NCBI GenBank assembly: GCA_902388455.1
Contig: CABMPD010000003.1
Location: 112,073-176,072, forward strand
Reading direction: 5' to 3'
From: an uncultured Alistipes sp.
GTDB taxonomy: Bacteria > Bacteroidota > Bacteroidia > Bacteroidales > UBA932
Length of the DNA: 64,000 bases
Part shown: positions 34,034 to 42,607 of the stretch, one piece after another
Layout of the letters: every line of letters starts with the position of its first letter
How positions within the stretch are numbered: the first letter of the stretch is position 1
Program-made: the position numbers and the translations under genes
Notes under the pieces: generated by a model
What the model was told of the DNA's origin: nothing
Seen by the model: the letters and a program-made list of their open reading frames with translations, nothing else
The model's database searches: none

Positions 34034-35290
34034 ATGAAACGTTTGATAATCATTCTTGCCGCTGCCGCACTGTCAGCCGACATGCTTTGGGCTCAGGCTC
34101 CCGAATACGACAAATATTTCACTGACGACCGCCTACGTATTGATTTCATCCTCGCAGGAGACGCACAGGCGCAGCACGCCTATGTAGCCGGTCTGAGGAA
34201 AGAATGCGCGTGGGCAGGCTCGCACGCCTCACTGATCGACCCGTTCCGCTACGGCGAATACATGTTCGAGGCCTGGTCAGGAGAGACCCTGATCTACTCC
34301 CACGGCTTCTCCACCCTCTTCCAGGAATGGAGGACGACTGCCGAGGCCCGCGAAGTCTCCAAGGCCTATACCCAGGCCGTCTGGATGCCTTTTCCCAAGG
34401 AAGATATACGCATAACCCTGTCCGAGAGGGTAAAGGCCACGGGTGAGTTCCGCGAGATATTTTCCTGCAATATCGACCCGGAGGACGCCCTCATCAGCCG
34501 CGAGGCCGCCCCTGACTATACGGTAACCCCTCTTCTCACCTCCGGAGACATGGAGCACAAGGTGGACCTGCTCTTCGTAGCCGAGGGCTACACCGCAGAC
34601 CAGATGGACCAGTTCCACCGCGACTGCCGCAAGTTCATGGAGTACCTCTTCTCTATGGAACCCTACAAGTCCCGCAAGAGCGACTTCAACGTCACCGCAG
34701 TGGACGTAGTATCCCCCGAGCAGGGCACCGACATCCCTAATCAGGATATCTGGAAGCACACCGCCCTCAACTCGCATTTCTACACCTTCTACATCGACCG
34801 CTACCTGACCATCACCGACCACAAGTCCATAGCCGACAACGTGGCCGGCGCCCCCTTCGATGCTCTTTTCATCGTGGTTAATGAGGAGAAATACGGCGGC
34901 GGAGGCATCTACAACTCCTACGCCCTCGGCACTGCCGGTAACGGACTGTCCTACCAGGTATTCATCCACGAGTTCGGCCACAGCTTTGCCGGACTGGGAG
35001 ACGAGTACTTCACCTCCGAGGTCGCCTACGAGAACTTCTACAACCTGGAGACTGAGCCCTGGGAGCCCAACATCACCACCCTCGTGAACTTCGACAGCAA
35101 GTGGAAGGACATGATCGACTCCGGCAAGTGGAGCGAGGAACAGGTCGGCATCTACGAAGGCGGCGGATACATGGCCAAGGGCGTGTACCGTCCCCGCGAG
35201 GACTGCCGCATGCACACCAACACGGCCCCGGATTTCTGTCCGGTCTGCCAGAGAGCCATCAACCGCATGATTGACTATTACTGCAAGTAG
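34034..35290 (+). CDS. M64-family secreted metallopeptidase (IgA peptidase M64 type)
   Basis: A 418-residue exported zinc peptidase with a signal peptide (cleavage near LWAQA, residue 21). An N-terminal beta domain (M64_N) covers about 25-165. The catalytic domain begins near HKVDLLFVAEGYTADQMDQF and holds the zinc motif FIHEFGHSFAGLGDEY (about 314-329; HExxH plus a distal Asp). A later CRMHTNTAPDFCPVCQRAI is typical of the family. The prototype cleaves IgA, but the substrate here is unknown. It is tightly packed between purB and a HAD hydrolase gene that starts at the next base after its stop. Confidence 0.9.
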   Translation: MKRLIIILAAAALSADMLWAQAPEYDKYFTDDRLRIDFILAGDAQAQHAYVAGLRKECAWAGSHASLIDPFRYGEYMFEAWSGETLIYSHGFSTLFQEWRTTAEAREVSKAYTQAVWMPFPKEDIRITLSERVKATGEFREIFSCNIDPEDALISREAAPDYTVTPLLTSGDMEHKVDLLFVAEGYTADQMDQFHRDCRKFMEYLFSMEPYKSRKSDFNVTAVDVVSPEQGTDIPNQDIWKHTALNSHFYTFYIDRYLTITDHKSIADNVAGAPFDALFIVVNEEKYGGGGIYNSYALGTAGNGLSYQVFIHEFGHSFAGLGDEYFTSEVAYENFYNLETEPWEPNITTLVNFDSKWKDMIDSGKWSEEQVGIYEGGGYMAKGVYRPREDCRMHTNTAPDFCPVCQRAINRMIDYYCK

Positions 35291-36055
35291 ATGAAGATAA
35301 GGCCTTACCGCTACTATCTCATCGACCTGGACCGCACCCTTTGGGACTTCGACAGCAACTCCGAGCACGCCATCGGCCTGCTTGTCTCACGCAATCCGGT
35401 GCTCTACAGGGCGGTACAAGACAAGGAAGGGTGCGGGGAATCATCCCTGCACCGCTTTTTCATGCGCTACGACAAGCTCAACCACCGGCTCTGGGCCATG
35501 TACGAAAAAGGGGAAATGAGCAAGGAGGACCTGCGCTGGAAGCGGTTCTACGAGGCATTCAGCTGGTACGGAGTGGAGGATGAGGCCCTGGCACGGCAGT
35601 TCGGGGAGGATTATCTGGAGCAGATGGTCTGCGAGAACAGGCTGATGCCCGGCGCCAGGGAAATGCTGGAGGCAATACGCTCGGCAGGAGGCAAAATGGC
35701 AATTCTCAGCAACGGCTTCCGCGAGGTACAGTACCGCAAGCTGCGCGGGGCCGGTATCTCGGAATATTTCTCCGCCGTCGTGGTTTCTGAGGAGGCCGGC
35801 TGCCTGAAGCCCCGTCCCGGCATCTTCGCCTACGCCGTGGAGCAGCTCTCCGGCATACGGCGGCAGGACGACCCTGTGGCATGGCGCGAAGCCAAGATGC
35901 AGACCCTCATGATCGGCGACGACCCCGTCAACGACATCGAAGGCGCCCAGATTTTCGGCATCGACCAATTCTATTATAACCACAAAGGCAACCGTGCCAT
36001 CTCCCACGCCACCTACGAGTCTCCCGACCTCGTCCCATTCTACACAGCATACTGA
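35291..36055 (+). CDS. YjjG-like HAD nucleotidase
   Basis: A 254-residue cytosolic hydrolase. Motif I is YLIDLDRTLWDFDSNS (nucleophile Asp about residue 12), motif II is MAILSNGFREVQYRKL (about 135-150), motif III is GCLKPRPGIFAYAVE, and motif IV is TLMIGDDPVNDIEGAQIFG (about 212-230). The C1-type helical cap and the LDRTLWDFDSN start match the YjjG family, which hydrolyses noncanonical pyrimidine nucleotides. It starts directly after the M64 stop codon and ends the purB-led run. Confidence 0.9.
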   Translation: MKIRPYRYYLIDLDRTLWDFDSNSEHAIGLLVSRNPVLYRAVQDKEGCGESSLHRFFMRYDKLNHRLWAMYEKGEMSKEDLRWKRFYEAFSWYGVEDEALARQFGEDYLEQMVCENRLMPGAREMLEAIRSAGGKMAILSNGFREVQYRKLRGAGISEYFSAVVVSEEAGCLKPRPGIFAYAVEQLSGIRRQDDPVAWREAKMQTLMIGDDPVNDIEGAQIFGIDQFYYNHKGNRAISHATYESPDLVPFYTAY

Positions 36056-36557
36056 GAAGCTTTCAATATTCCACTCTCACGTTGCTTTTTAGTCACAATA
36101 TACATCTTTGGTTTTCAAGCATTTGCTAAAGCAGCAGGTTTCAATGTAAGCCCTTTTTCGATGAAAACACCGCATTTCTCACTCATGTAGAATTTCGGTA
36201 CTCTGCCAACATCCTGATTTTCCACAAATTTCATTATAACTAAAAAGCAACGTGGAGCAAAACCTTCAGACTGGGGATTTAGTTGCATTGAAAAATATTG
36301 ATATTCAGAATGTTTATAAAATCGCAAAATGTTAGAAGCACTCAAAATGCCCCCTTTTAGCGATATTTCCGTCCTCCTAACATTTTATGATTTGGGAAAT
36401 TATTGACAATCAGTGAACTGCCGCACAACGAAAATGTATAGTGGCAAATCAGGTCACGGAATTTTACAGAAATACTGTTTTTCTGTCTTCGGCGGTATTC
36501 TATTTTTCGGGAGTAAGTTTACGGATAATCATTATTTTGATTTCCACTTTTATTTGC
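36056..36557. other. AT-rich gene-free region
   Basis: About 500 bp without a convincing gene. It holds a MITE-like element at 36078-36254. A second, weaker inverted repeat has AAAATGTTAG at 36326-36335 and its complement at 36377-36386. A promoter for the broken lipoprotein gene lies at the right end. Base composition is clearly more AT-rich than the genes to the left. Confidence 0.6.
36078..36254. repeat. MITE-like element with perfect 16-bp terminal inverted repeats
   Basis: CACGTTGCTTTTTAGT at 36078-36093 is the exact reverse complement of 36239-36254, giving a 177-bp unit. The inside has a short minus-strand frame with no recognisable product and no transposase. A nonautonomous insertion remnant is the simplest reading; an RNA with a long closing stem is the alternative. 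No clear target duplication is visible. Confidence 0.55.
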
Positions 36558-36565
36558 TACATTTG
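36536..36565 (+). promoter_or_regulatory. Promoter of the interrupted lipoprotein gene
   Basis: TTTG at 36536-36539, an 18-base spacer and TACATTTG at 36558-36565 form a good -33/-7 pair. The transcript would begin near 36572, supporting ATG 36585 as start. Confidence 0.7.
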
Positions 36566-36584
36566 TAGTGTAACTTTATCATAT

Positions 36585-37670
36585 ATGAAAAAATTTACCA
36601 TTTTCTCCATCGCTGCTGTCTGCTACGCACTGACGCTTTCCTGCACCGATTCCATCCTAAACAGACCGGCAGACACTCCGGATGAAAGCTCCGTCACAAA
36701 ATCCTCACCAGAAGTTCCTCTAGCCTAGAATTCCACACCGATGGTCCTGGGAGAAAAACTCAACAATCCGTATGCTCTTGAAGTAATGCAGGCAGCGGTA
36801 GAGTCTCTGACCCCGGCTGACAAACCGGTCCCCACACTGATGGTCACAGATCTCTACGTGCGGTTTCTTCCTAAAGATTCAACGGAACTCGCGATTCTCT
36901 ATGACGTAGAAAAGCTGGAGCTGTTTGACTATCCGCTTGACTATGAGATTCTGGTTGAGGGTGACTACTATCACGACCCGTCCATCCCGGAGGGAAATCC
37001 CACATGGCTGTACACCACCGTAGCGTCTGATTATGAGTTTCCAGATGTAGAGTATGAGATACTTGAGACTTGCTATATTCCACAAGAAGTCTCTGTAAAA
37101 TCGTCCTCTTCCGTCACGTTCTCACCGGAGGACCTCGAACGCGAAGCATACAGACTTGCCGGACTGGACAGCATGTGGATTGACGGACCGCTGACCCGCG
37201 CTGCCGAGTATCCGTCCGGAAAATTCACAGTATATGACACCGAGACTCAAGAGTACGTCCCCGTCAAAGGAGTAAAGATACGGGTACACAACATCATCAA
37301 GTGGGCTACGGCATACACCGACCAGAACGGCTGCTACACGATCGGAAAGAAGTACAGGACAAATGTCCACTATGCTATGGTTTTCAAAAACACAAAGGGA
37401 TTCAAGGTCTGGGGCAACTGGGCCATGCTTGTATCGCTTGTATATCATTCCGGTGACACAGGAAACTTTAATGACATAGTCAACCATAACAGCGTATCCG
37501 TCTACAGTTTGATTCTCGCTGATAAATTTGGGAAAATCTTCCACTCACCTATTCTTAATGAAGAATTGAAAAACAATCCCGACTTCGGATCATGGAAAGA
37601 AACAACAAACTCCAAAACCACTAAATGGACATTCATCTGCAATAGAACCGAACCCATCTTCAGTAATTAA
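36585..37670 (+). pseudogene. Lipoprotein gene interrupted by one in-frame TAG
   Basis: The frame opens with a signal peptide and lipobox (ALTLSC, Cys20) and stops at TAG 36726-36728 (codon 48). It then continues in the same frame without any other stop to 37670. The continuation (MVLGEKLNNPYALEVMQAAVESL, LYVRFLPKDSTELAIL, FDYPLDYEILVEGDYYHDP) looks like a family of Bacteroides lipoproteins of unknown function, and normally belongs to one polypeptide of about 361 residues. The promoter is intact. A recent nonsense mutation is likeliest; suppression, a sequencing error, or reinitiation at ATG 36741 (which would lack a signal) are alternatives. Confidence 0.75.
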
Positions 37671-37688
37671 ATTCAACCAATTATAACT

Positions 37689-38141
37689 ATGGGACATTTG
37701 AAATATAGATTATTAATTATGGTCACCGCTATACTGACAATCCCTTCATGTGATCCGGGACAATATGGCTATTGGTACATAGAGAACCAGCTCGAAGAAG
37801 ACATCATCGTAACCAGGTCAGATACAACTGAAATTCACTATGTGTACATACCAGTAGGAGGATCAGGCCTGATTTATGCGGAAGGCGGTGGACTCACTAC
37901 AGGCATCGATGATTTAATACAAAGTTTCTGCTATATCTACAAGCAAGACACTCTGGTTCATGACACTCTGGTCATTATGAACGGCGACCTAGACACACTG
38001 TATAAACTGCATCCACCACATAGAAATGAGAAGGACGGCACAGAACTGAACAAAGAATTTTGGGACATCAACTTTTGGGACAGTGCTGTAGAATACAGAA
38101 GAACATCAACTCGTACAATCTTTATCTACCGATTGGAATAA
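37689..38141 (+). CDS. Small lipoprotein, paralogue A
   Basis: A 150-residue protein with a signal peptide and lipobox (LTIPSC, Cys21). The mature part shares a distinctive pattern with the next gene: YWYIENQLEEDIIVTRSDTTEI, then DTLVIMNGDLDTLYKLHPPH and FWDINFWD. Function unknown. It begins 18 bp after the interrupted lipoprotein gene, so the group may be one operon of surface proteins. Confidence 0.7.
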   Translation: MGHLKYRLLIMVTAILTIPSCDPGQYGYWYIENQLEEDIIVTRSDTTEIHYVYIPVGGSGLIYAEGGGLTTGIDDLIQSFCYIYKQDTLVHDTLVIMNGDLDTLYKLHPPHRNEKDGTELNKEFWDINFWDSAVEYRRTSTRTIFIYRLE

Positions 38142-38219
38142 AGAGAACTTTATTCCAATCGATGACAAAATTTATCACTTATTATCATTACAATAATCAC
38201 TGCTTTCAATCCTTCAATC

Positions 38220-38693
38220 ATGAAAAGAATATTCAGACTTTCAGCCATCGTCTGCAGTATTGCAATACTGGGAGCATGTGATCCTGATTACCTAACATCA
38301 TGGTATATAGAGAACCGGCTCGGTGAAGACATCATAATTACGAGATCTGACAGCTCTGAGATTTCCAATGTGTTTATTTCAAATGGAGACATAGGATGCA
38401 TATACCAAGAAAGTTCGATGGGCGGTGCGCCATTTTATAGATTTGAGGACAGTTTCTCTAGTTTATCGGACCCTGACACCTTAGTCATTTTGAGTACCAG
38501 TTACGATACGCTGTATAAGTTCCATCCCGAGCATCATCCCAAGCCATATCCGAACGAGGATGTTGCTATGAATATGCATTTCTGGGATATGAACAACTGG
38601 GTATTAGACGCAGACCATAAAAAGTTGACCATTTCATGGTTTTACACCCTGACACCGGACTCCGTGGACGACTCCTGGATAAGCCGCCCATAG
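38220..38693 (+). CDS. Small lipoprotein, paralogue B
   Basis: A 157-residue protein with signal peptide and lipobox (ILGAC, Cys20). It aligns with the preceding gene: SWYIENRLGEDIIITRSDSSEI, then DTLVILSTSYDTLYKFHPEHH and FWDMNNW. The two look like a tandem duplication that has diverged. The name of the family is not known to me. A beta-sandwich surface lipoprotein is a guess from the alternating hydrophobic pattern. Confidence 0.7.
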   Translation: MKRIFRLSAIVCSIAILGACDPDYLTSWYIENRLGEDIIITRSDSSEISNVFISNGDIGCIYQESSMGGAPFYRFEDSFSSLSDPDTLVILSTSYDTLYKFHPEHHPKPYPNEDVAMNMHFWDMNNWVLDADHKKLTISWFYTLTPDSVDDSWISRP

Positions 38694-38740
38694 AATAGAA
38701 TAAATCACCTGCAATATTCCTTACGATATTTTAGCACATC

Positions 38741-39256
38741 ATGAAAAGAACTCTGACATTGACCGCCATCATCCTTCTGTCTCTCACGGTTCAGGCCCAG
38801 TACATAGAAAAAGTCCCGCAATCGCTGGAGCGCAGGGCCGGCAACCTGTTTACAGAAGAAGGGGTAAAGCTGGATATGCACAGTGCTGCCTCCATCCTGG
38901 ACCAGGATATGTTCCAGCTGTACTCGAGCGGAAATAAGCTCTACAGATCAGGCGTTATCATAAGCAGTATCGGCGGAGGGATCGAGGCCCTAGGCATCAT
39001 TGTACTGGCACTGGGAACACATCATAGCCTGTCCTACTCCGACAGCTGGGTTCCATATTTCCTCAGCGTAGTATCCGCATCCCCATTTATGACCATTGGA
39101 GGCGCGCTGCTTATTACCAGCATCCCCATTTTCTGCGTGGCCAACGCCAGGCTCAAGAAAGTAGCGGACGGCTACTCCCCAAAGAAATCCGTATTCGCCC
39201 CGCAGCTGTCCCTGGGAGCACAGCCAGGCGGCATAGGACTGGGCATCACATTCTGA
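38741..39256 (+). CDS. Hypothetical exported membrane protein
   Basis: A 171-residue protein with an N-terminal signal sequence (TLTAIILLSLTVQAQ). Two hydrophobic segments follow: one at about 72-92 (GVIISSIGGGIEALGIIVLAL) and one at about 103-133. The tail ends LGAQPGGIGLGITF, an aromatic-terminated stretch like those of outer-membrane beta strands. The pattern resembles small Bacteroidales proteins of unknown function. It is the last gene of the lipoprotein island and returns to the GC-rich composition of the chromosome. Confidence 0.6.
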   Translation: MKRTLTLTAIILLSLTVQAQYIEKVPQSLERRAGNLFTEEGVKLDMHSAASILDQDMFQLYSSGNKLYRSGVIISSIGGGIEALGIIVLALGTHHSLSYSDSWVPYFLSVVSASPFMTIGGALLITSIPIFCVANARLKKVADGYSPKKSVFAPQLSLGAQPGGIGLGITF

Positions 39257-39293
39257 CGCCGCAATGAATTCGCCGGCGGCACGTAAAATCTGT

Positions 39294-39677
39294 CTAGAAC
39301 AGGTCGTCCATGAGACGGTCCAGGTCGCGCCTCTCCTTCTTGGTCGGACGGCCGGTACCTCTGTCGCGGCGGACATAAACGGTCTCGAAGGGGGCATTAA
39401 GCTTGTCCAGCTCCTCCTGGGGGGTGATGTCCTCGGCGAACTCGGGCACGAGCTTGGCTCCTACCCTGTTGCCTATCGGAACGATTACCCGGTACTGGAA
39501 ACGGACACTGCCCTTGCGTACCGACACGGTGTCACCTGCCTTGACATCCCTGGAAGCCTTGGCCTCCGCCCCGTTGACACTGACCTTGCCGCTGCGGCAG
39601 GCATCGGCCGCCTCGGTGCGGGTCTTGTAGACGCGGATGGACCAGAGAAACTTGTCTATGCGTACCTGCTGTTCCAT
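39294..39677 (-). CDS. hslR: S4-domain RNA-binding heat-shock protein (Hsp15 type)
   Basis: A 127-residue protein with an S4 RNA-binding domain at residues 4-65 (VRIDKFLWSIRVYKTRTEAADACRSG, then VSVNGAEAKASRDVKAGD) and a basic C-terminal tail (RRDRGTGRPTKKERRDLDRL). Hsp15 binds stalled 50S subunits carrying nascent chains and helps recycle them. It lies 11 bp downstream of manA on the minus strand, the last gene of the CPBP-manA-hslR run. Confidence 0.9.
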   Translation of the reverse strand: MEQQVRIDKFLWSIRVYKTRTEAADACRSGKVSVNGAEAKASRDVKAGDTVSVRKGSVRFQYRVIVPIGNRVGAKLVPEFAEDITPQEELDKLNAPFETVYVRRDRGTGRPTKKERRDLDRLMDDLF

Positions 39678-39688
39678 TGTCCTGCCTC

Positions 39689-40714
39689 CTACTCCTTTAT
39701 ATAACTGTCCTTCTCCTCAGTCCTGCCGACATAGACTTCCATCAGCCGCGTCCCGGCAGTGATGGCCGAAAGGGTGAAGTCCGACATGGCGGCCGGTATC
39801 AGCACCCACTCCCCGCGCAGCAGAGGTGTCGGCTGAGATGTATCCGAAGGCGTAATCACCGCCTCACCCTCGAGGCAGCAGTACAGCAGAAAGCTCTCGT
39901 AGCGGTCGGGCCATATCCTGAGCGGGTCTGTCAGCAACAGTTCGTTGGCGGTGAAATACCTGCACTCCACGAGTTTCTTCGAAGGGGCTGAACCTCCGGA
40001 GGGCACGAAGCCCGCTCCGTCATATTTGCTGTAGTTGATACAGCTAAGAGCCTGGTCCACATGCATCTGCCGGGCCGTGGCCGGATTGTTCTCCCGGCCC
40101 CAGTCGTAGATGCGGTAGGTAACGTCGGAAAGCTGCTGTATCTCGGCTATCACCAGCCCGCCTCCGGCCGAGTGGACGGTACCCGCCTCGATGAAGAAGA
40201 AGTCTCCCTTCTTTGGAGTCACCACGTTCAATACCTCCTCGAGAGTACCTGCCGCGCAGCGGTCCAGAAACTCGTGCATATCCAGGTCCTTGTTGAAGCC
40301 CATGTAGATACGTGCTGTAGGATCGGCCTCCAGCACATACCAGGCCTCGGTCTTGCCATAGGAGTTGTGACGGTCGAAGGCGGTCTCGTCATCTGGATGG
40401 ACCTGAACTGAAAGCCTCTCCTGGATGTCAAGCAGCTTGACCAGCACCGGAAATTCATTGCCGAAACGCTTGTAGTTGTCCTCCCCTACTATCTCGTCCA
40501 TATAGGTCTCGATGACATCGAAGAGGGGATTGTCCTCCAGCCAGCCGTTCTCTATCACAGAGCTGTCATCCTCGAAACCGGAGACATCCCAGCTCTCCCC
40601 TATCACTGCATCGGGATCGAAGGGCTTGTGAAACTGAGCGGCCAGACGGCGGCCTCCCCAGACCCTTTCCCTCGGCTGGGGTATGAACTTAATGGGATAT
40701 ATCGCTTTTTTCAT
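39689..40714 (-). CDS. manA: Class I mannose-6-phosphate isomerase
   Basis: A 341-residue zinc-dependent cupin enzyme interconverting mannose 6-phosphate and fructose 6-phosphate. Zinc ligands are visible in LSVQVHPDDETAF (QxH, about 115-127), the Glu of GKTEAWYVLEADPTA, and the His of FFIEAGTVHSAGGG (about 185-198). The VTYRIYDWGR motif is characteristic of the short type I enzymes. The start codon lies inside the 3' end of the CPBP protease gene (26 bp overlap), so the two are co-transcribed. Confidence 0.93.
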   Translation of the reverse strand: MKKAIYPIKFIPQPRERVWGGRRLAAQFHKPFDPDAVIGESWDVSGFEDDSSVIENGWLEDNPLFDVIETYMDEIVGEDNYKRFGNEFPVLVKLLDIQERLSVQVHPDDETAFDRHNSYGKTEAWYVLEADPTARIYMGFNKDLDMHEFLDRCAAGTLEEVLNVVTPKKGDFFFIEAGTVHSAGGGLVIAEIQQLSDVTYRIYDWGRENNPATARQMHVDQALSCINYSKYDGAGFVPSGGSAPSKKLVECRYFTANELLLTDPLRIWPDRYESFLLYCCLEGEAVITPSDTSQPTPLLRGEWVLIPAAMSDFTLSAITAGTRLMEVYVGRTEEKDSYIKE

Positions 40715-41594
40715 CTGAAATGTATTTGTTTATCAATCCTATGCCGGCAGCCAGCACCAGAGCGGAGACGGCCAGCAGTATGTAAGTCAACTGAGGACCG
40801 AACATGCTCTGCATAGTCTCATCGGAAACAACTTCCGGGCCGAAAAATGCAGCCACCATGATGGTCAGGGTATTGTTGAACGAATGCATGGCTACCACGG
40901 TCCAGTAACTGCGGGTGCGCACGTATATCCATCCGAAAAGGCAGCCCATCACGAAAGCAGGAAGGGCCTGCCAGGGATTGAGGTGGGCTATGCCGAAAAG
41001 CACCGACGACCACAGGATCGCCCACCAGGTATCCATCCTCCGCATCAGTCCGGTAAGGATGACTCCGCGGAAGAGAAATTCCTCCAGCAATGGAGCCAGC
41101 ACGCTCATAGTCAGCAAATTGAAAACTATATTAGTACCGTACATCTGCTCCAGTGCGCTGCTGAACCACTCCGGCATCTCCATTCCCTCCGGCAGGCTGC
41201 TGATAAGGATGATGACGGCAAGCTCCAGCAGAGTCACGACCGGGATGAATGCCCACAGCCCCATCCTTCCGAAACGGGGCCGGTCCAGACGGATGCTGTC
41301 ATACTCCGGAAGCTGCTCTCCCAGAGGACTGTTCAGCCGCCGCAAGCCCTTCCAGTACAGATACATCAGAGGGAAGATATAGGCCAATGTATAGGTCAGC
41401 GGCAATGCGGCCGTCTCAAATGCCTGATACTTTTCATTGTCAGACAGTTCCCCGCTGCCAAAGTCATATCCGACAAAGACATTGAATATAACCAGCTGCA
41501 GCATGGCCGCCGCGAACTGTCCTCCCGCAAACAGAAGCAGTATCAGCCATGACTGCTTCAGATCCGGAAGGGAATACATCAGTTTTCTAAGCAT
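40689..41594 (-). CDS. CPBP-family intramembrane metalloprotease
   Basis: A 301-residue inner-membrane protein with about eight hydrophobic segments. The Abi/CPBP motifs are seen: the glutamate pair in LLEEFLFRGVILTGL (about 171-185), the first His in SSVLFGIAHLNPWQAL (about 203-218) and a later HSFNN (about 245). These residues form the zinc site of Rce1-like proteases. Physiological substrate unknown; some members protect against bacteriocins. It is first in the run leading to manA and hslR. Confidence 0.9.
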   Translation of the reverse strand: MLRKLMYSLPDLKQSWLILLLFAGGQFAAAMLQLVIFNVFVGYDFGSGELSDNEKYQAFETAALPLTYTLAYIFPLMYLYWKGLRRLNSPLGEQLPEYDSIRLDRPRFGRMGLWAFIPVVTLLELAVIILISSLPEGMEMPEWFSSALEQMYGTNIVFNLLTMSVLAPLLEEFLFRGVILTGLMRRMDTWWAILWSSVLFGIAHLNPWQALPAFVMGCLFGWIYVRTRSYWTVVAMHSFNNTLTIMVAAFFGPEVVSDETMQSMFGPQLTYILLAVSALVLAAGIGLINKYISDEKSDISH

Positions 41595-41620
41595 GAGATA
41601 TCAGGTTTTCAAAAATTTTT

Positions 41621-41648
41621 CAAAGATACGCAATTAATGATAACTTTG
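41621..41648. promoter_or_regulatory. Divergent -7 boxes between CPBP protease and ftsB-like gene
   Basis: Minus-strand TATCTTTG (41628-41621) serves the CPBP protease gene starting at 41594. Plus-strand TAACTTTG (41641-41648) ends only 5 bp before ATG 41654, so the plus transcript would begin at or next to its start codon. Confidence 0.55.
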
Positions 41649-41653
41649 CATTC

Positions 41654-42046
41654 ATGGAAGAAGAAGTACCTTACAATAAAAGACAGGATGACACCGGAAA
41701 CTCCACGGACACCGGGACCGGTTCCGCCGTGGAGCAAGATTCCGTGAAGCAGAAGGGACATTCCCGTAAGAAGTTGGTAAAAGTACTGACAAACAAGTAC
41801 TTCATCGTCACTTTCATATTCGCGGTAATAGTCCTTTTCGTAGACCGCAACAACTTGATCCGCTGGGCCGGAGACTACCTCGAGGTCCTGCGCCAGGAGA
41901 GGGTCATCCGCCAGTACGGCCGGGACATCGAGGAACTGGACCGCAAGCTGGACCAGCTTACCTCGGACCGCGATTCCCTGGAGAAATTCGCCCGGGAGGA
42001 GTACTACTTCCACCGGGAGGACGAGGAAGTGTTTATTGTCGATTGA
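41654..42046 (+). CDS. FtsB/DivIC-like septum formation initiator
   Basis: A 130-residue bitopic membrane protein. A charged cytosolic N-terminus of about 45 residues is followed by one transmembrane helix (about 50-68, YFIVTFIFAVIVLFV). A periplasmic coiled coil then runs through IRQYGRDIEELDRKLDQLTSDRD, and the protein ends with the family's LEKFAREEYYFHREDEEVFIV motif. These proteins join FtsL and FtsQ in activating septal peptidoglycan synthesis. The 3' end overlaps pth convergently by 14 bp. Confidence 0.88.
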   Translation: MEEEVPYNKRQDDTGNSTDTGTGSAVEQDSVKQKGHSRKKLVKVLTNKYFIVTFIFAVIVLFVDRNNLIRWAGDYLEVLRQERVIRQYGRDIEELDRKLDQLTSDRDSLEKFAREEYYFHREDEEVFIVD

Positions 42047-42596
42047 ACTGGGTCATGGTCCGCTCTATCCCGGCCAGACCGAAGGACTTGACTGCCTCCA
42101 CCGCCCTTTCCCTTATCTCAGGGAGCTGCCTGAGCTCCTCCTCATCCCATCTTCCCAGGACGAAGTCTATCTGAGGGCCGCGGCCCACATGCGAGCCTAT
42201 GCCCACGCGCAGGCGGGGATAGTCCTGAGTTCCGAGCATTTCCGCGATATTGGCCAGACCGTTGTGGCCTCCCGCACTGCCTCCCTTCCGCATGCGCAGC
42301 GCTCCGAACGGCAGGTTCATGTCGTCCGCTATCACCAGCAGGTTCTCCACAGGGATGTTCTTCTTATCCAGCCAGTAGGCCACGGCCTTGCCGCTCAGGT
42401 TCATATAGGTCGAGGGCTTGAGCAGGACGAAGGTACGGCCCTTGAGCCTGATCTCCGCCATGTCGCCGTAACGTACTGTCGTAAAAAGAGTATTGGACGC
42501 CTGAGCCCAGGTGTCCAATACCGAAAATCCCATATTGTGGCGGGTACCGACATATTCGTACCCGATATTTCCCAATCCGACTATGAGATATGTCAT
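42033..42596 (-). CDS. pth: Peptidyl-tRNA hydrolase
   Basis: A 187-residue cytosolic enzyme that frees tRNA from prematurely released peptidyl-tRNA. Family motifs are complete: VGLGNIGYEYVGTRHNMGF with the catalytic His (about 6-24), TYMNLSGKAVAYW (about 63-75), ADDMNLPFGALRMRKGGSAGGHNGL (about 90-114) and RLRVGIGSH. It lies 11 bp downstream of rplY, the frequent rplY-pth pair, so both are probably one transcript. Confidence 0.96.
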   Translation of the reverse strand: MTYLIVGLGNIGYEYVGTRHNMGFSVLDTWAQASNTLFTTVRYGDMAEIRLKGRTFVLLKPSTYMNLSGKAVAYWLDKKNIPVENLLVIADDMNLPFGALRMRKGGSAGGHNGLANIAEMLGTQDYPRLRVGIGSHVGRGPQIDFVLGRWDEEELRQLPEIRERAVEAVKSFGLAGIERTMTQFNRQ

Positions 42597-42607
42597 GAGC
42601 GGGATGA

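Noticed and set aside
36115..36345. 76-codon minus-strand frame
   Set aside because: Crosses the MITE-like repeat, has no recognisable product and no promoter.
36441..36584. Longer N-terminus for the interrupted lipoprotein
   Set aside because: The promoter at 36536-36565 and the signal peptide at 36585 show the true start is ATG 36585.
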